From Durusdinium trenchii (taxonomy: Eukaryota > Sar > Dinophyceae > Suessiales > Symbiodiniaceae): DNA of 64,000 bases. The notes under the pieces were generated by a model. That model searched no databases. It saw nothing but the letters and a program-made list of their open reading frames with translations, and was not told the DNA's origin. Location: contig CAXAMN010026694.1 of the NCBI GenBank assembly GCA_963970005.1, forward strand, positions 1,524,455-1,588,454, given 5' to 3'. Positions 1 to 10,142 of the stretch are shown here, piece by piece (the stretch's first letter is position 1; every line of letters begins with the position of its first letter). The translations under genes were made by a program, and so were the position numbers.

Positions 1-1462
1 CACCTGGAGCTCCTCTCCTGTGATCCATGGTCGAGGGAGTCGGCGTGACTTTTCCGGCCACACCTTCAATACGTACTCTAAGAGACTCTGCAAGTGAACA
101 AGGGTCCAACAAATCATGTGTGTCCAGTCCATGTTCATGTAGTGCATCTAGTAAAACTTTCTGGTCTTCAGCAACTGCATCTCGCTCTATACCCAGGTGG
201 TTTGCATTGTCCGCATAGATCATGACTGCCGTACCCGTGACCTCACGTCCTGTCCCCAGCTTCGGGGCCACCCTCCGGTCGATGAGAGGCGGCGCACGAG
301 GAATGCATCGCCTGCACAGTTCCAGATGAGCTTCATGGGCCAAATGAAAAGACCAAGAAAATCCCATAGGCAACACTTGGAGATGTGGGTATATGGGTGC
401 GTCATGTTGATCTGCTAGTTCAGGAGGTAGATCAGGTAGTTCTTGTTGTAGGGCATGAAGATCAATAGCGGGCAAGCTGAAATACTCTCCTAGTTCCTTG
501 GAAATGCCTAGTCTGTAAAAGTAGTCTTTGACGTCCTCCTGTGCTATAAACAAACGATTAGGTTGTTCAACTTCAAGACGACTCCAACAGTCAACACTTC
601 CCAAGGCAGTCGTAGGTGGGGTTCGAAACAATCGGTTTGCACGACGAGCATCGACCACGAGTCTCTGCTTCTGGTTCTTCTTACTTACGAAGAAAGCTCC
701 AATCTGAACCTTTGGTGTGATGGTGAATCCGAGCAGCTCACATTCGATCAAACCTGCTATAAACTGATGGTATGCCTTTTTGTTTGCCTGCAAAACTGGA
801 TCAAGATAACAACAACCATCCAGTCCCTTCTCCAGTTCAGCAGCCATTTCCTCTGGACTGAGCAACATATGGCTTCGAAAGTCTTGGAGTTGCTCCTTCT
901 CTCGCTGTGGCAGCAATCCTGCCAAGTCGACGGGTTTGCGCTGCCCTCTCGGCAACGACACCTTCGACCTCTCATAGCCAACCAAAAGGCCTGGTCCCCC
1001 CCCATCATCATAGACAGAAGGTACCTTCTTCCGCAGCAGCTGTCTCAACGCGGCCTGCGGGCTCTCTGCTTCCGGAGGTGGGGCTCTCGTCGAATGAGCC
1101 TCGTGCACGTTCCAGAGAGCAGATCGCTGAGCAAAATTCAGAGGTGTTGATGGCCATGCACTCTCATCCATGAAGCCAGCAAGTCGGTTCAAGCTCCTCA
1201 CTGACTCCCGTTCACCCTCAAGCAGCTTGCGACGTTTTGCCACCCGCTGTCGAGCACGACGAGAATTCAAGCCTCCAACATCTCCACTGTACCCGTGATC
1301 TCCCGGAAGAGGGAGAGGTAAAAGATCACCCCATCTTTCCCAAGGAGCAGCGCGAGCTTCGGAAAACCGGTTGGTGCCAAAAGAGGACCCGCCTCCAGCG
1401 GATGCACCATTCCCGCTGGAGGCCCTGACTTTCTTAGGGCTTCTCTGGGGGCTTACCCCCAT
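1..1462 (-). CDS. Reverse-transcriptase-like Pol of a retroelement, C-terminus cut by window edge
   Basis: I translated the minus strand by hand from the ATG at 1462-1460 to base 1 and found about 487 codons with no stop. The frame has RT hallmarks in order: GAFFVSKKNQKQRLVVDARR (RT motif 1/2 region), AQEDVKDYFYRLGI (motif A, catalytic Asp), PMGFSWSFHLAHEAH (motif B-like) and MIYADNANHLGI where motif C (YxDD) is expected. In motif C the second Asp is Asn. The N-terminal 150 residues are Gly/Ser/Arg/Pro-rich. The frame overlaps the end of the upstream Gag-like ORF and lies in another frame, so it may be made by frameshift or re-initiation. Known: dinoflagellate genomes hold many such RT ORFs. 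Inferred: this is the pol of the same element as the two Gag-like ORFs. The element class (LINE, LTR or other) cannot be decided because the RNase H/integrase end is outside the window. Confidence 0.75.
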   Translation of the reverse strand, partial: MGVSPQRSPKKVRASSGNGASAGGGSSFGTNRFSEARAAPWERWGDLLPLPLPGDHGYSGDVGGLNSRRARQRVAKRRKLLEGERESVRSLNRLAGFMDESAWPSTPLNFAQRSALWNVHEAHSTRAPPPEAESPQAALRQLLRKKVPSVYDDGGGPGLLVGYERSKVSLPRGQRKPVDLAGLLPQREKEQLQDFRSHMLLSPEEMAAELEKGLDGCCYLDPVLQANKKAYHQFIAGLIECELLGFTITPKVQIGAFFVSKKNQKQRLVVDARRANRLFRTPPTTALGSVDCWSRLEVEQPNRLFIAQEDVKDYFYRLGISKELGEYFSLPAIDLHALQQELPDLPPELADQHDAPIYPHLQVLPMGFSWSFHLAHEAHLELCRRCIPRAPPLIDRRVAPKLGTGREVTGTAVMIYADNANHLGIERDAVAEDQKVLLDALHEHGLDTHDLLDPCSLAESLRVRIEGVAGKVTPTPSTMDHRRGAPG

Positions 1463-2066
1463 CTTTTCCTCCCTTCCCATCGCCTTTTCGGCTCAGCCTC
1501 TTCTCCTCTGCTGCCAAGCGGGTTTGCTTCATCACCTCGGCCTTCGAGGCCTGTCGTCGAGCAGCGTGCAATGCCAATGCCGGATCAATCAATGAACCAT
1601 CAGCGCTATCCCGGACTCCCAAAAACTCTTCTGCAGCATCGTATACTGGAGCTTCGGGCCGCCCTCGATGCGCGCGTTCAATCAAGGTCCAGCGCCTGTT
1701 CAGCGCCTCTGCAGACGCCAAGGCTGGCAGGTTGAGCTGGTCATAGCTGAGCATGTGGTTGAGCGCTCTGCAGATCGAAGAGTGTTCGTGAACAGATCTA
1801 TCAGTCACCCGCACTCCTGATTTCTTCAGCCAGGACTCATGGTGCTGGAGAAAGTCTTGGCCAAGCCTGCGAAGCTGGCGACAGTCGTGGGCTACTGTCC
1901 GTGGACCCTGGAGCGGGAAATCGTCGAAGTCAATCTCTTCAAAATCCGGAACCGCTTCGTTGACTGTTCTCCAACGTTCATCTGCCGTGTCAAAAATCAC
2001 CGGCAGAATCCTCACATCTCTCTCATCTGGGTCATTCGGCACGGCCCCTACTTTGACCGACTTCAT
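1434..2066 (-). CDS. Retroelement Gag-like ORF, second segment
   Basis: This 210-residue frame starts at an ATG that shares one base with the stop of the preceding ORF (TGATG). It ends in a Lys/Gly-rich tail (KGDGKGGKDGGKPPEKP), and Lys-Gly tails are also present in the dinoflagellate copia Gags elsewhere in this window. Its open frame continues upstream of the ATG through KRLSARGFDR, which reads as a natural continuation of the upstream ORF, so the two were probably one protein. The break lies at a run of five T (minus strand, about 2092-2096). No enzymatic motif is visible. A nucleic-acid-binding structural role is inferred from the basic tail and the position just before RT. Confidence 0.55.
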   Translation of the reverse strand: MKSVKVGAVPNDPDERDVRILPVIFDTADERWRTVNEAVPDFEEIDFDDFPLQGPRTVAHDCRQLRRLGQDFLQHHESWLKKSGVRVTDRSVHEHSSICRALNHMLSYDQLNLPALASAEALNRRWTLIERAHRGRPEAPVYDAAEEFLGVRDSADGSLIDPALALHAARRQASKAEVMKQTRLAAEEKRLSRKGDGKGGKDGGKPPEKP

Positions 2067-2671
2067 CAATCTGTCGAAACCTCTGGCGCTGAGCCTCTTG
2101 CTAAAAAGTCGGTGCCGGACTGATCAAAAGCACAGTAAGCCTTGCCCCCCAATGTCAACATATTTGCATCCAAGGGTGGAAAAACTTCTTGGCCAATGTC
2201 AGTCCCACTCGAACTGTATACTGCAACCCATCGTCGATCACTGAAGTCTGCATCCATCAGAGCCAACTGGGTTGCGGCATCTCCGGGTGTCGCTGCCCCT
2301 GTTGGGAGGTGAGCTTTGCCATCCAAACCAATCTTCCCGTAGACCCGGCGTCTGTTCTGGGAGTTGAGCTGTTTTTCAGCTGTGGCAACAAGTCGTCTCA
2401 TTTCCTCATGTTCTATGTCACCTCGATCGGAATGTTTTGGCAAATATGTATCATCCTCCCGAACCCCAGTGGGCAAGCGGCCGTTGTGCTTCATGCGCAT
2501 GATCTCCGTGTACACGGGACCAACTTTCAAAACAGTGGGTTGGATGTCACGGTCAGGTGTGACAACTAAAACGTCATCATCCCCTTTACATGCCAAGACA
2601 CATCTCCAGTGCAGAAGAGCTGGATCATCCTTGAATCTGACGAGCACGGCGTCTTGCACTAGCCAGTTCAT
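2066..2671 (-). CDS. Retroelement Gag-like ORF, first segment
   Basis: This is a 201-residue ORF with a genuine ATG; an in-frame TGA lies three codons upstream. The N-terminal half has a small beta-rich look (VLVRFKDDPALLHWRCVLAC, then VLVVTPDRDIQPTVLKVGP). No named domain is recognised. The last seven codons after the T5 run look out of register compared with the next frame, which suggests a frameshift (programmed or mutational) rather than a true C-terminus. Position and order (this ORF, basic-tailed ORF, RT) argue for a Gag role. An unrelated host gene is less likely because no introns are needed and RT follows directly. Confidence 0.5.
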   Translation of the reverse strand: MNWLVQDAVLVRFKDDPALLHWRCVLACKGDDDVLVVTPDRDIQPTVLKVGPVYTEIMRMKHNGRLPTGVREDDTYLPKHSDRGDIEHEEMRRLVATAEKQLNSQNRRRVYGKIGLDGKAHLPTGAATPGDAATQLALMDADFSDRRWVAVYSSSGTDIGQEVFPPLDANMLTLGGKAYCAFDQSGTDFLARGSAPEVSTD

Positions 2672-2774
2672 CGGGCGTCAAGGACTGTCGATTGGAGCTG
2701 GGCTCAGTGCTCTTTTCAGGCTTTGTCGAGAGCGGGGCCAACTCAATAGGTTGTCCGACCACTGCAGGAACACA

Positions 2775-3080
2775 CTAGGCTGGTGATCCCCTACAAAAGG
2801 TCCCCACTAAGATGCACACCCCGAATCCAATCAAAGTAGCAATAACCACCAAGCACAAAAACAGATGTTGCCAACCCTCGAGGTATGCTTGTTTTGAAAA
2901 ACACTTGTTCAGCTCTTGGGTGTCAAAACGGCACTGCCTCAGCTGATCAGCCAAGTCTCCTGCCCGCTCTGAGCAAGATCCCAGCTGGACAGACTGGAGC
3001 TTCACACTATCAGTGCCCCAGGCCACTAGCAGTCGCGCCAGATCCACCCCAAGCGCACGAACGGCGCCCTTCCACGCCAT
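2775..3080 (-). CDS. Small single-pass membrane ORF upstream of the retroelement
   Basis: This is a 101-residue frame from the ATG at 3080. The first 70 residues are hydrophilic with three Cys. A strong membrane span follows (HLFLCLVVIATLIGFGVCIL, about residues 72-95), then a short tail. It ends about 100 bp before the Gag-like ORF on the same strand, so it could be an extra ORF of the element or the last exon of a host gene. The function is unknown and no family is recognised. Confidence 0.35.
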   Translation of the reverse strand: MAWKGAVRALGVDLARLLVAWGTDSVKLQSVQLGSCSERAGDLADQLRQCRFDTQELNKCFSKQAYLEGWQHLFLCLVVIATLIGFGVCILVGTFCRGSPA

Positions 3081-4627
3081 GCACAATCAGATAGCCCTTT
3101 TTTCTTGAGATGGAAAAAGACATGCAGAACTCAGTGGCTTCCAGCAAAGAACCTAAAGTTTCCAATATATATATATATATATAAATGACAACCTTTGGCT
3201 CATACAACCGGACATCCCATTGGAAAGCGTGCAAATTTTATTGTCAGCACAGCAACATAGCTATGCGTTGCAAACAGCCTGCATTGATGGGATATATTCA
3301 TTGCCTGTTGTTCTCATGATCTTGTGCCGATTTGACAATGACAATGGGCCATCTCTCTATATATATAATTATATAAACATGAATAATAGCCATAGCTTGA
3401 CATCTCTGTTCATCAAGGCAAAAACAGCACGCCTCTTTTTGAGAGCAAAGCAAGAGTCCAACCTGCCCCCTGAACGCTAGGCAAAGCAAATTAAGAAAGC
3501 AACAAACAAGTGCTGTATCTTCTAAGCCCTTCTAGAACACAATGCATGATTGAGTGAATCCTGTCGCGGCCTGGAATTTTACAGAGCTCCGCGATTCAGT
3601 CTGCCACAGCTTGGAGGAAATCAGCTAATCAAGCGGCAGATTCGAGTCAAACCGTTGTCTGCTGTCGGTCACTGCACCGAGAAGCTCACAGCACATTGTC
3701 TGCTCAGCTTTTCTCAGAGCCAGATCCATCGTCTTCCATGTCACTGTCCTGCGTGACTTTTTTGTTGAATCACTCCATTCCTACTTCAGTGATCAGTTCC
3801 CGCCAAAAATATAAGGCAAAACAACATCTCCGCTGGCGAAACTTACCAAATTGTGTGCCCAGCCTCAATATCACTCGCAGCATCTCCTCCGCCGCCCCCT
3901 GGCGGGGCCGGTTTCCTGACAGTCCAATGCAGTCTGGTAAGGATCCTTCAAAGTCATGTGGAATCAGTTTATTAGCTATATAATAAGGTGGTCCTGCACC
4001 ACATCCACAGGCCAGCTCCGATGATGATGATTCCAAATGGAGACATTATTCCTGCCAAAGCTCAGCAGCTGCTTCTACTGCACATCAAGACTCCTTAGCC
4101 TTCTCTATCAATATAATATAGATATAAAACAAATCTCTGACTTCTCCGCTGCTCCCCATACCATGCGGGCCGCCGTACCTGCGATGAGTGCAGCCTTTGA
4201 CTTCGCAGAAGGGTTCCTGAGCACTGGTTGCCAGGAATTCTGCAGATCTCAGCTCCCATTCCCACATCTTGGCTTTCTGGGAGTCTTAAACAGTGATTAG
4301 ACCCAAACTTCCAACTCCATGCTGCCTCCATGCACCCCCAAACAATGCCAAAGACTACTTGGTCAGGTGCATGGAGCGCTACGGTATCTTTGTTGAACTG
4401 CTCGTGCAGGTTATATACTGGTGAGTGAAAACGGACGCGCCACGAACAGCCGCAGGATATTATATGTTTTGCTCATTTTTTGGTTGTTCGGTTCGGGGCT
4501 TTGACACACACAGAAAACAAGCTGTGCAAGAATGCTTTGATCTGAAAGAACGCGGCAGCCTTTGACTGTGGTCGGTGAAAGCAGATCCCGTTTCTGGTTG
4601 CATGCATTGGGCATTATCATCTCCAGG
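3081..4627. other. Non-coding stretch with an AT dinucleotide run
   Basis: I see no supported gene. There is a perfect (AT)n run at about 3164-3183 and AT-rich patches near 3355-3375 and 4110-4130. The longest frames are short and lack recognisable motifs. Confidence 0.5.
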
Positions 4628-5460
4628 CTACTGAGCTCCCTGCTGCGTGTAAGGTGCACCCTTTGCCCCTGGTGCTCCCTGGTAACCTAGCACTGGTTTG
4701 CACTGGGTCAAGCACAAAAACAAATCTTCCTGCTTTTGAAGAATCACATTTAGTGCAATTGAGTAAAATCCCGACTGTAGAAGGCACCGTCACTATTTCA
4801 ACTTCAAGTATGGGATACCCGTGTTATCGCAGCCAAAAACAACAAGTATCCATCTTGTCACATCTGATTGGTGAAGCGCCTGGTTGCCCAGGTTGACCCT
4901 GGTAATATCCTCGCGGGCAGAACACAATGGGTCACCAGGGTCCAGCACAAACCTGTTTGGGAAACAGAACTGTTTCAAGTCCGAAAGCATTCAAGCCATT
5001 GCTCCTTGCTGTGGTGGATATCCACCTTGACCTTGAGGCGGGTAGCCTTGTTGGCCTTGTGGTGGGTAGCCTTGCTGCCCCTGCGGCGGGTAGCCCTGCT
5101 GGGGCGGATAGCCCTGTTGGCCCTGTGGCGGATAGCCCTGCTGTGGTGGGTAACCTCCCAAGATCAAACTCAAGTCATGAAGCTCTCACAAATGCTATCA
5201 ACACCGTGCTGCTTGCTTTGTTGTTCTGGCCTGGCCTTGCTGTGGAGGAGGCTGCTGGAATTGCGGAGGTGGCGGCTGCTGATAACCTTGCTGCGGAGGC
5301 GGCGGCGGCGGCTGCTGATAGCCTCTCAACAAGTCCGAACAAAGCCCACGATCTTCAGGTGCGTTCGTGAAGAACAAGTTTCAACCAAAGCTGACGCCTT
5401 GTTGCGGAGGTGGCCCATATTCAAAGGACGTTTTTCTCTCGGAACTCAGAAATGCAGTGC
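4628..5460 (-). CDS. Spliced gene for a GYPPQ-repeat (Gly/Tyr/Pro/Gln-rich) protein, 3' five exons
   Basis: Five exons can be joined in phase on the minus strand: 5398-5460, 5236-5322, 5005-5154, 4880-4909 and 4628-4686, ending at TAG (4628-4630). All four introns are phase 1. Exons end in AAG or CAG, introns begin GC (three) or GA (one), and every downstream exon starts with G after AG. The product is low-complexity: SFEYGPPPQQ, GYQQPPPPPP, then several GYPPQQ/GYPPQGQQ copies, GYYQGQPGQPG, and a final GYQGAPGAKGAPYTQQGAQ. Exon lengths of 63, 87, 150 and 30 are all multiples of three, so skipping would keep frame. If the 5005 donor is not used, translation would stop at 4991 after QQGAMA. Such GYPPQ tails are known on membrane or cell-surface proteins, but the function here is unknown. 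Confidence 0.7.
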
Positions 5461-5470
5461 CTGGGTGTGT

Positions 5471-6028
5471 TTGGTGATTGACAATCACGTACGTAGAACC
5501 TTCTGAAGTGTGAGAACTTCTTATCAAATAAATAAACTTCTAGATCCATTGAATGATATTGAATGTAACATGCCGGCTGCTGGGCCAAGGTACCGAGTTC
5601 TTGGCCGCGCCTTCGTGAAGTAAAGCCTGCCATAGAGCGCACATGTGTATTCAATTGACTCCTCAAAGGAGTTGCAAGCTTGCCAACAAGCTTCAGACCA
5701 GGAGGAGTCTGAATCTACGACTAGTGCCTTGTGTATGTTCCGCTCTAACAATCATGCACCAGTCAAAACTAACCAGCTTGTGCCTGTCCACAAGAGTGTG
5801 CTGTGGTGATTTTTTAAACTTGCCACTGTCTACCAAGCACAACAGCACAAGTGCTGTGGTCTGCTTGGCTTGCTGACATGTCAACCCAAGGTTCATGTCT
5901 GTTGAATTCCATCCCCTGCCACATCGTGCCAGGCAAACCAGCACCATCACCCAGCCAATCGTTGACGCATTGGCGACTTGGAAGGCCCGGCGACTTGTTC
6001 GCTGCATCCGTGTTGCTTCTTCTCCCAC
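5471..6028 (-). CDS. Possible 5' exons of the GYPPQ-repeat gene (signal sequence and Cys-rich segment)
   Basis: Upstream on the same strand lies an ATG frame (6028) with a hydrophobic stretch, WVMVLVCLARCGRGW, resembling a signal peptide or anchor. A second frame around 5560-5740 carries a Cys-patterned segment (SWSEACWQACNSF, EYTCALYGRLYF) that loosely resembles a PAN/apple-like fold. Exon borders were not resolved. The join to the repeat exons is inferred from strand and proximity only. Confidence 0.3.
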
Positions 6029-6349
6029 TCTATGTAGTTCATTTCTCTCCCCGTGTAGTTTTTACAGGCTGCAGTTCATTTCTCTCCTGCTTTCTCCTCC
6101 CTCTTTTCTCTTCAATAATTAACGTTTTCGCCCTGAGGGTCCAACGACATTGGCCTTGGCATAGTGGCCTGAGGATTTGGGCCAATTCACTCCACGATGG
6201 GGTTCGTGTTGTGGTGACATGCGCAATGTGGCCATGTGCCAACCCACCCCTTAATCACCGCTTTGCCAACTCACCACCATCCAAGTTCAGTTGGGAGCTT
6301 CGGGAGACCCCTCGGTACCTCATCACGTCCATACCTGAACACACACCTA

Positions 6350-6410
6350 GATCGCTTCTAGTAGCAAGGACGCTACCAGGAGCAAAGGGCATCGCTACTA
6401 GGATCACCAC
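6350..6410. repeat. TACTAGTA-family short repeat cluster
   Basis: Several variants of CTAGTAGCAAGG and GCTACCAGGAGCAAAGGG are followed by ATCGCTACTAGG. They share the unit GCTACTAGnAACAAGG found at other sites in the window. Confidence 0.6.
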
Positions 6411-6904
6411 TCACTCACCTCATGTGGCGTACTAGTGCGAGTCTGCGAGGTGCAAAGAACCAGGGGCGCGACATCCTCCCATCCTCTGACAGAATGCTTT
6501 AACCTGCCAACGGAGCAGCCGTGTCAAACCTCTCATTGATTGTCATTGATGCGCCTCACATCTAGAAGTGGAAAGCCTGGACCTAGCTGGTCAGGCCGTG
6601 CATCACACGAGCACATGAAGTATCCACAATCTTTGTGCTGCGAATGCCCATGACCAAGGGCATGCCAACCCTTGAGAGTCCGGCCATCTTCCCAGGATGC
6701 GGCAAGAGCACCACGGGCCATGACCTTCAAATGTAGCAATTGGTTTGCTGCATTAAACGCGAGAAAAAAGAACGGTATGAAGTATCATGCCCATGATATC
6801 CAGAGAGTGCCTCTCCCCACCTTTACATCTGTCCCTCGGGCGTTTGAGCCCGAGTCTTGGGAAAAAGCAACAGGTGGAGACTCACATCTTTGACTCAGAT
6901 CTTG

Positions 6905-7000
6905 CTTACAGTACTAGTAACAAGAAGCTACTAGGAACAAAGGGTATCGCTACTGGGAGCTAGGACACTACTAGTATCTCCTGGCCTTACTACTAGTAAA
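6905..7000. repeat. TACTAGTA-family short repeat cluster
   Basis: The cluster has ACTAGTAACAAGAAGCTACT, AGGAACAAAGGGTATCGCTA and two more ACTAGTA copies. It is the same family as the clusters at 6350, 10053, 18047, 19380 and 39971. Confidence 0.65.
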
Positions 7001-8066
7001 TTCGTGTCTGCACTCATTGTCTCGGGCGTGTTGTTCGACGGAAGCACCATGAAGCACCTCTCTTCTTTTGCCACAAGCGAGAAGCTTGCTCGCACCCAAG
7101 AGACTATGCTCTTCAACGAATTAAGACAGCATCAGGTCAGCTTTAAAGCATTCAGCAGCTCAAACTGCTGAGAAATCTTGGAACCCCACACGGGCTCCTT
7201 GTTGCACTCTTAAATTCTCGGAGGAGGCCTGAGCTCTGATCACTTGGCTGACTTAGCTGATTATCAGTGATTTGCTTTGCTACTCCATTTCTATTGTTTG
7301 TCTTCACGTTCCCTCAAGAATGATTTGCCTTGGCCAGGGTTGACGCCAGTCAGCTGCCTGAGAAACAACGTTGGACGAAGGCCCCGGAGTGGACCAGTCG
7401 ACAATCAGCCAGCAATCCCACCAAGCTATGCCAGCTATGTAAATGTTGAAAAAAAGCAACGTTGGCATTCTTGAATCATCATTTTCACAACGCTTGAGAC
7501 TCGGCCTCAGCATGGGAGCCACACTGGCCACAAAAGGCTTCGGGTGCTGATGCCCCACAGTAGGAACAGCGGCGGAAGGCATCCTACAATCAGGAAGAAA
7601 CCACAAAGTCGCAGTGATTTGGAAAGAACATCAGAGAGAGTTCTTGGAGCTATGACATATTGGAGTAGAATCAAATTGCTATGAGCTGCTCTGAAGCGCA
7701 ACAATGTGACCTGCAGTTCAAGCTAAAGCTGGTCCTGCCGAGCAATTCGTGGGGATGGTGCCTGGCTGCTCACATATCCTGGCCAACCCACCAAGTGTCG
7801 ATCTGTTTGTTTTGAATTTGGACTTCGCCACGGCCAAGCAGCAAAGCCCAAGTTTCGGCCGACCGGGATCATTGAAGGTCCAACCGCTTTCGACTGAGAT
7901 GATCACGTGAAGGTCCAGCTGCAGATGCCAAGTTTCGCGAAAATGCCCCTCGGACAAAATCAAGTCACATTGCAAACCGAACTCAAGCAGTGCAAAAATC
8001 GACTTGCGGTGGCATTCTTTGAAGGAAGGAGACGGAGGACTTAAGATATCTTAAGATAACTCCAGA

Positions 8067-8124
8067 CTTCTTTGAAGTGCAAATCCCAATACTGTCTTCT
8101 TTGAAGTGCAAATCCCAATACTGT
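8067..8124. repeat. Perfect 29-bp tandem duplication
   Basis: A 29-base unit starting CTTCTTTGAAGTGCAAATCC occurs twice head to tail with no mismatch (8067-8095 and 8096-8124). Confidence 0.9.
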
Positions 8125-10052
8125 CGATGCAAATGAATGAACAAAGGCATCGCACTCAGCCGCACGCCTGCCCCAGCCGCTTCGCGAGGAGGGGCAGCCG
8201 CAGACCTGAGATTTAAGGAACCATTCGACTGCACCTAGAAAATATCTACAACATTCACACACACACTGGCAAAGAGCTCTATAGCCCACCAATTGAACAA
8301 ACACCTCCATGCCCTCAAGTACATTTGGCAATCTGATATTTGGGACCGGCCTCACAAAGCGGCCATCCAGCAAGGAAGCATGGCGCTGCAGGATCTCTGA
8401 CCTCAATCACGTCGGTGGAATGACATCAATCGGTCACTTGGCATCGACCCAATGACAACTCCATTGACCCAACTTGTCTACTCGTCACGGTCTGAGGCTC
8501 CATACCCAAGACCTGCGCTGATTGAACTGCCGGAACCGTTCCGACCCGCTGCGCGTTGTGGATGCACTACCCCAGCGGTGGGAGGTTGACGAAAGGCCTG
8601 GACACAGTCAAGGATTTGAACAGCTTGAGGTTCAAACCATGCGTTAATCGCTCTTGCCAGGTTTTGCCTGTTAGATTCTTGGCAGATCGGCACAAGATAA
8701 ATTCTTGTTACCTCGCCTGCATCGGATCTGCATTGGCATCGCCAAACTTGGCTGCAAACCATGCCTAGCTGAAAAGGACATCACGGACAATTCAGCTCTA
8801 CCTGGACCCTGGATGACCCTGGCCTCCTGAAATCTGTGGTCCATGGCTGCCACGTGCTCTGCAAAGGCTTGACCATCATTGGACCTCTCTTGGACACATG
8901 CATGTCCATTCACACAATGTGTGTTCATAAGCTTGGGGAATGCGCATTGCCATAATGCGTTCCAGGTCAGTGCAGTAAGCCTTCCAGGGCCGTTTTTCAA
9001 GACCAATTTGCAAACCAACCGAACTTGCCACCGAGGTGATGAAAGGCCTCTATAGCTTGCTGATCCTGGAAGTCCAAACCTGGGGTCTTATGCATTCCGA
9101 GGGTCAGAATCCGTCATAACTTCAAAATATATGTTTTGAACACATTATGTTTGAGTCTGATCATCCTATCTTTTCCACAAACGGGTCGGCCATGACATAT
9201 TCTGAAACAAGCCATGACTCTGAAACATGTCAGCTCTGCCAGACAGGCGGCGTCAGCAAAATGTTCTCAAATGGTACAAGTTGCTTGGTGACATCCATCC
9301 CAACACTGTCCGGCAAGACTGACTAAGTTAGAAATGACCACTGACTAGTGACTAGCTTTCAGTCGGAGCGACTTTTGCCAGAGCGAATCTTTTCGGAGTC
9401 GGCCAGAGCCGCAAAGCCCCAAATCGTTCGAACAAGGACCGTCCTCTGTGATGGAGGCTCACCATTGATGAGACCGTCCTCTCTGGAAAAGCCAGGGAGT
9501 GACAGAGCGGGGACAGCATAACGACCTCTTCTTCTTCCGTCTCTCAAATGATGCAGATGGCCTCGAGGTAAACGCTGCATGGCTGGCAGAGCTGGGGAGC
9601 TGTGCATTCCTTGCCAGGTCTGACATGGCGTGGTGCTGCAAAGGCACAGTGTGGCCTTCCGGGTGTGGCGAAACCACAAACCCTTGCGGCAGTGGCTCTC
9701 CAGAAACGAACCATTTGCCCTGAGAGTGGTCCAAACTCATCGGCACAGCGACGGCCGTAGTGACGGCAGTGACTTCCGGCAACTCTTGGCACTCTGGCAT
9801 CCCAGAATCTGTCCCAGCAGAGTACTGGTTGGCCATGTCAAGTGGAGCTACTGTTGAACTATGTACAGTTTGGCTTTGAAATTGGCTGCGGTCGGGTCAA
9901 CACCCCTGCGAGAAATCCAATGGGAACACCATCGTAAACCACGTCAAAAGAACTATCCAAAGCCAACCCGCTTCTGTTGGCGAATCCATTACTTCACGTG
10001 CGCGCTGCTCCAAGTGAACTGGCTCTCTTTCCACATCGGGACCCTTTCTTAT

Positions 10053-10142
10053 GTAGCTAGAAGCTACTAGTAACAAGGGCATCGCTACTAGTAACAAGGG
10101 CATTACTACTAGTATATAGCTAGAAGCTACTAGCAACAAAAG
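10053..10142. repeat. TACTAGTA-family short repeat cluster (five copies)
   Basis: The cluster alternates AGCTACTAGTAACAAGGGCA, TCGCTACTAGTAACAAGGGC and TATAGCTAGAAGCTACTAGC. The core ACTAGT is a palindrome, so both strands carry the same motif. Confidence 0.7.

Noticed and set aside
4868-5506. Plus-strand frame of 212 codons rich in Leu/Arg/Ala
   Set aside because: It is the complement of the spliced GYPPQ exons on the minus strand, which have consistent phases and borders.
8041-8406. 121-codon frame across the 29-bp tandem duplication
   Set aside because: No motifs; the frame length is helped by the duplicated unit.
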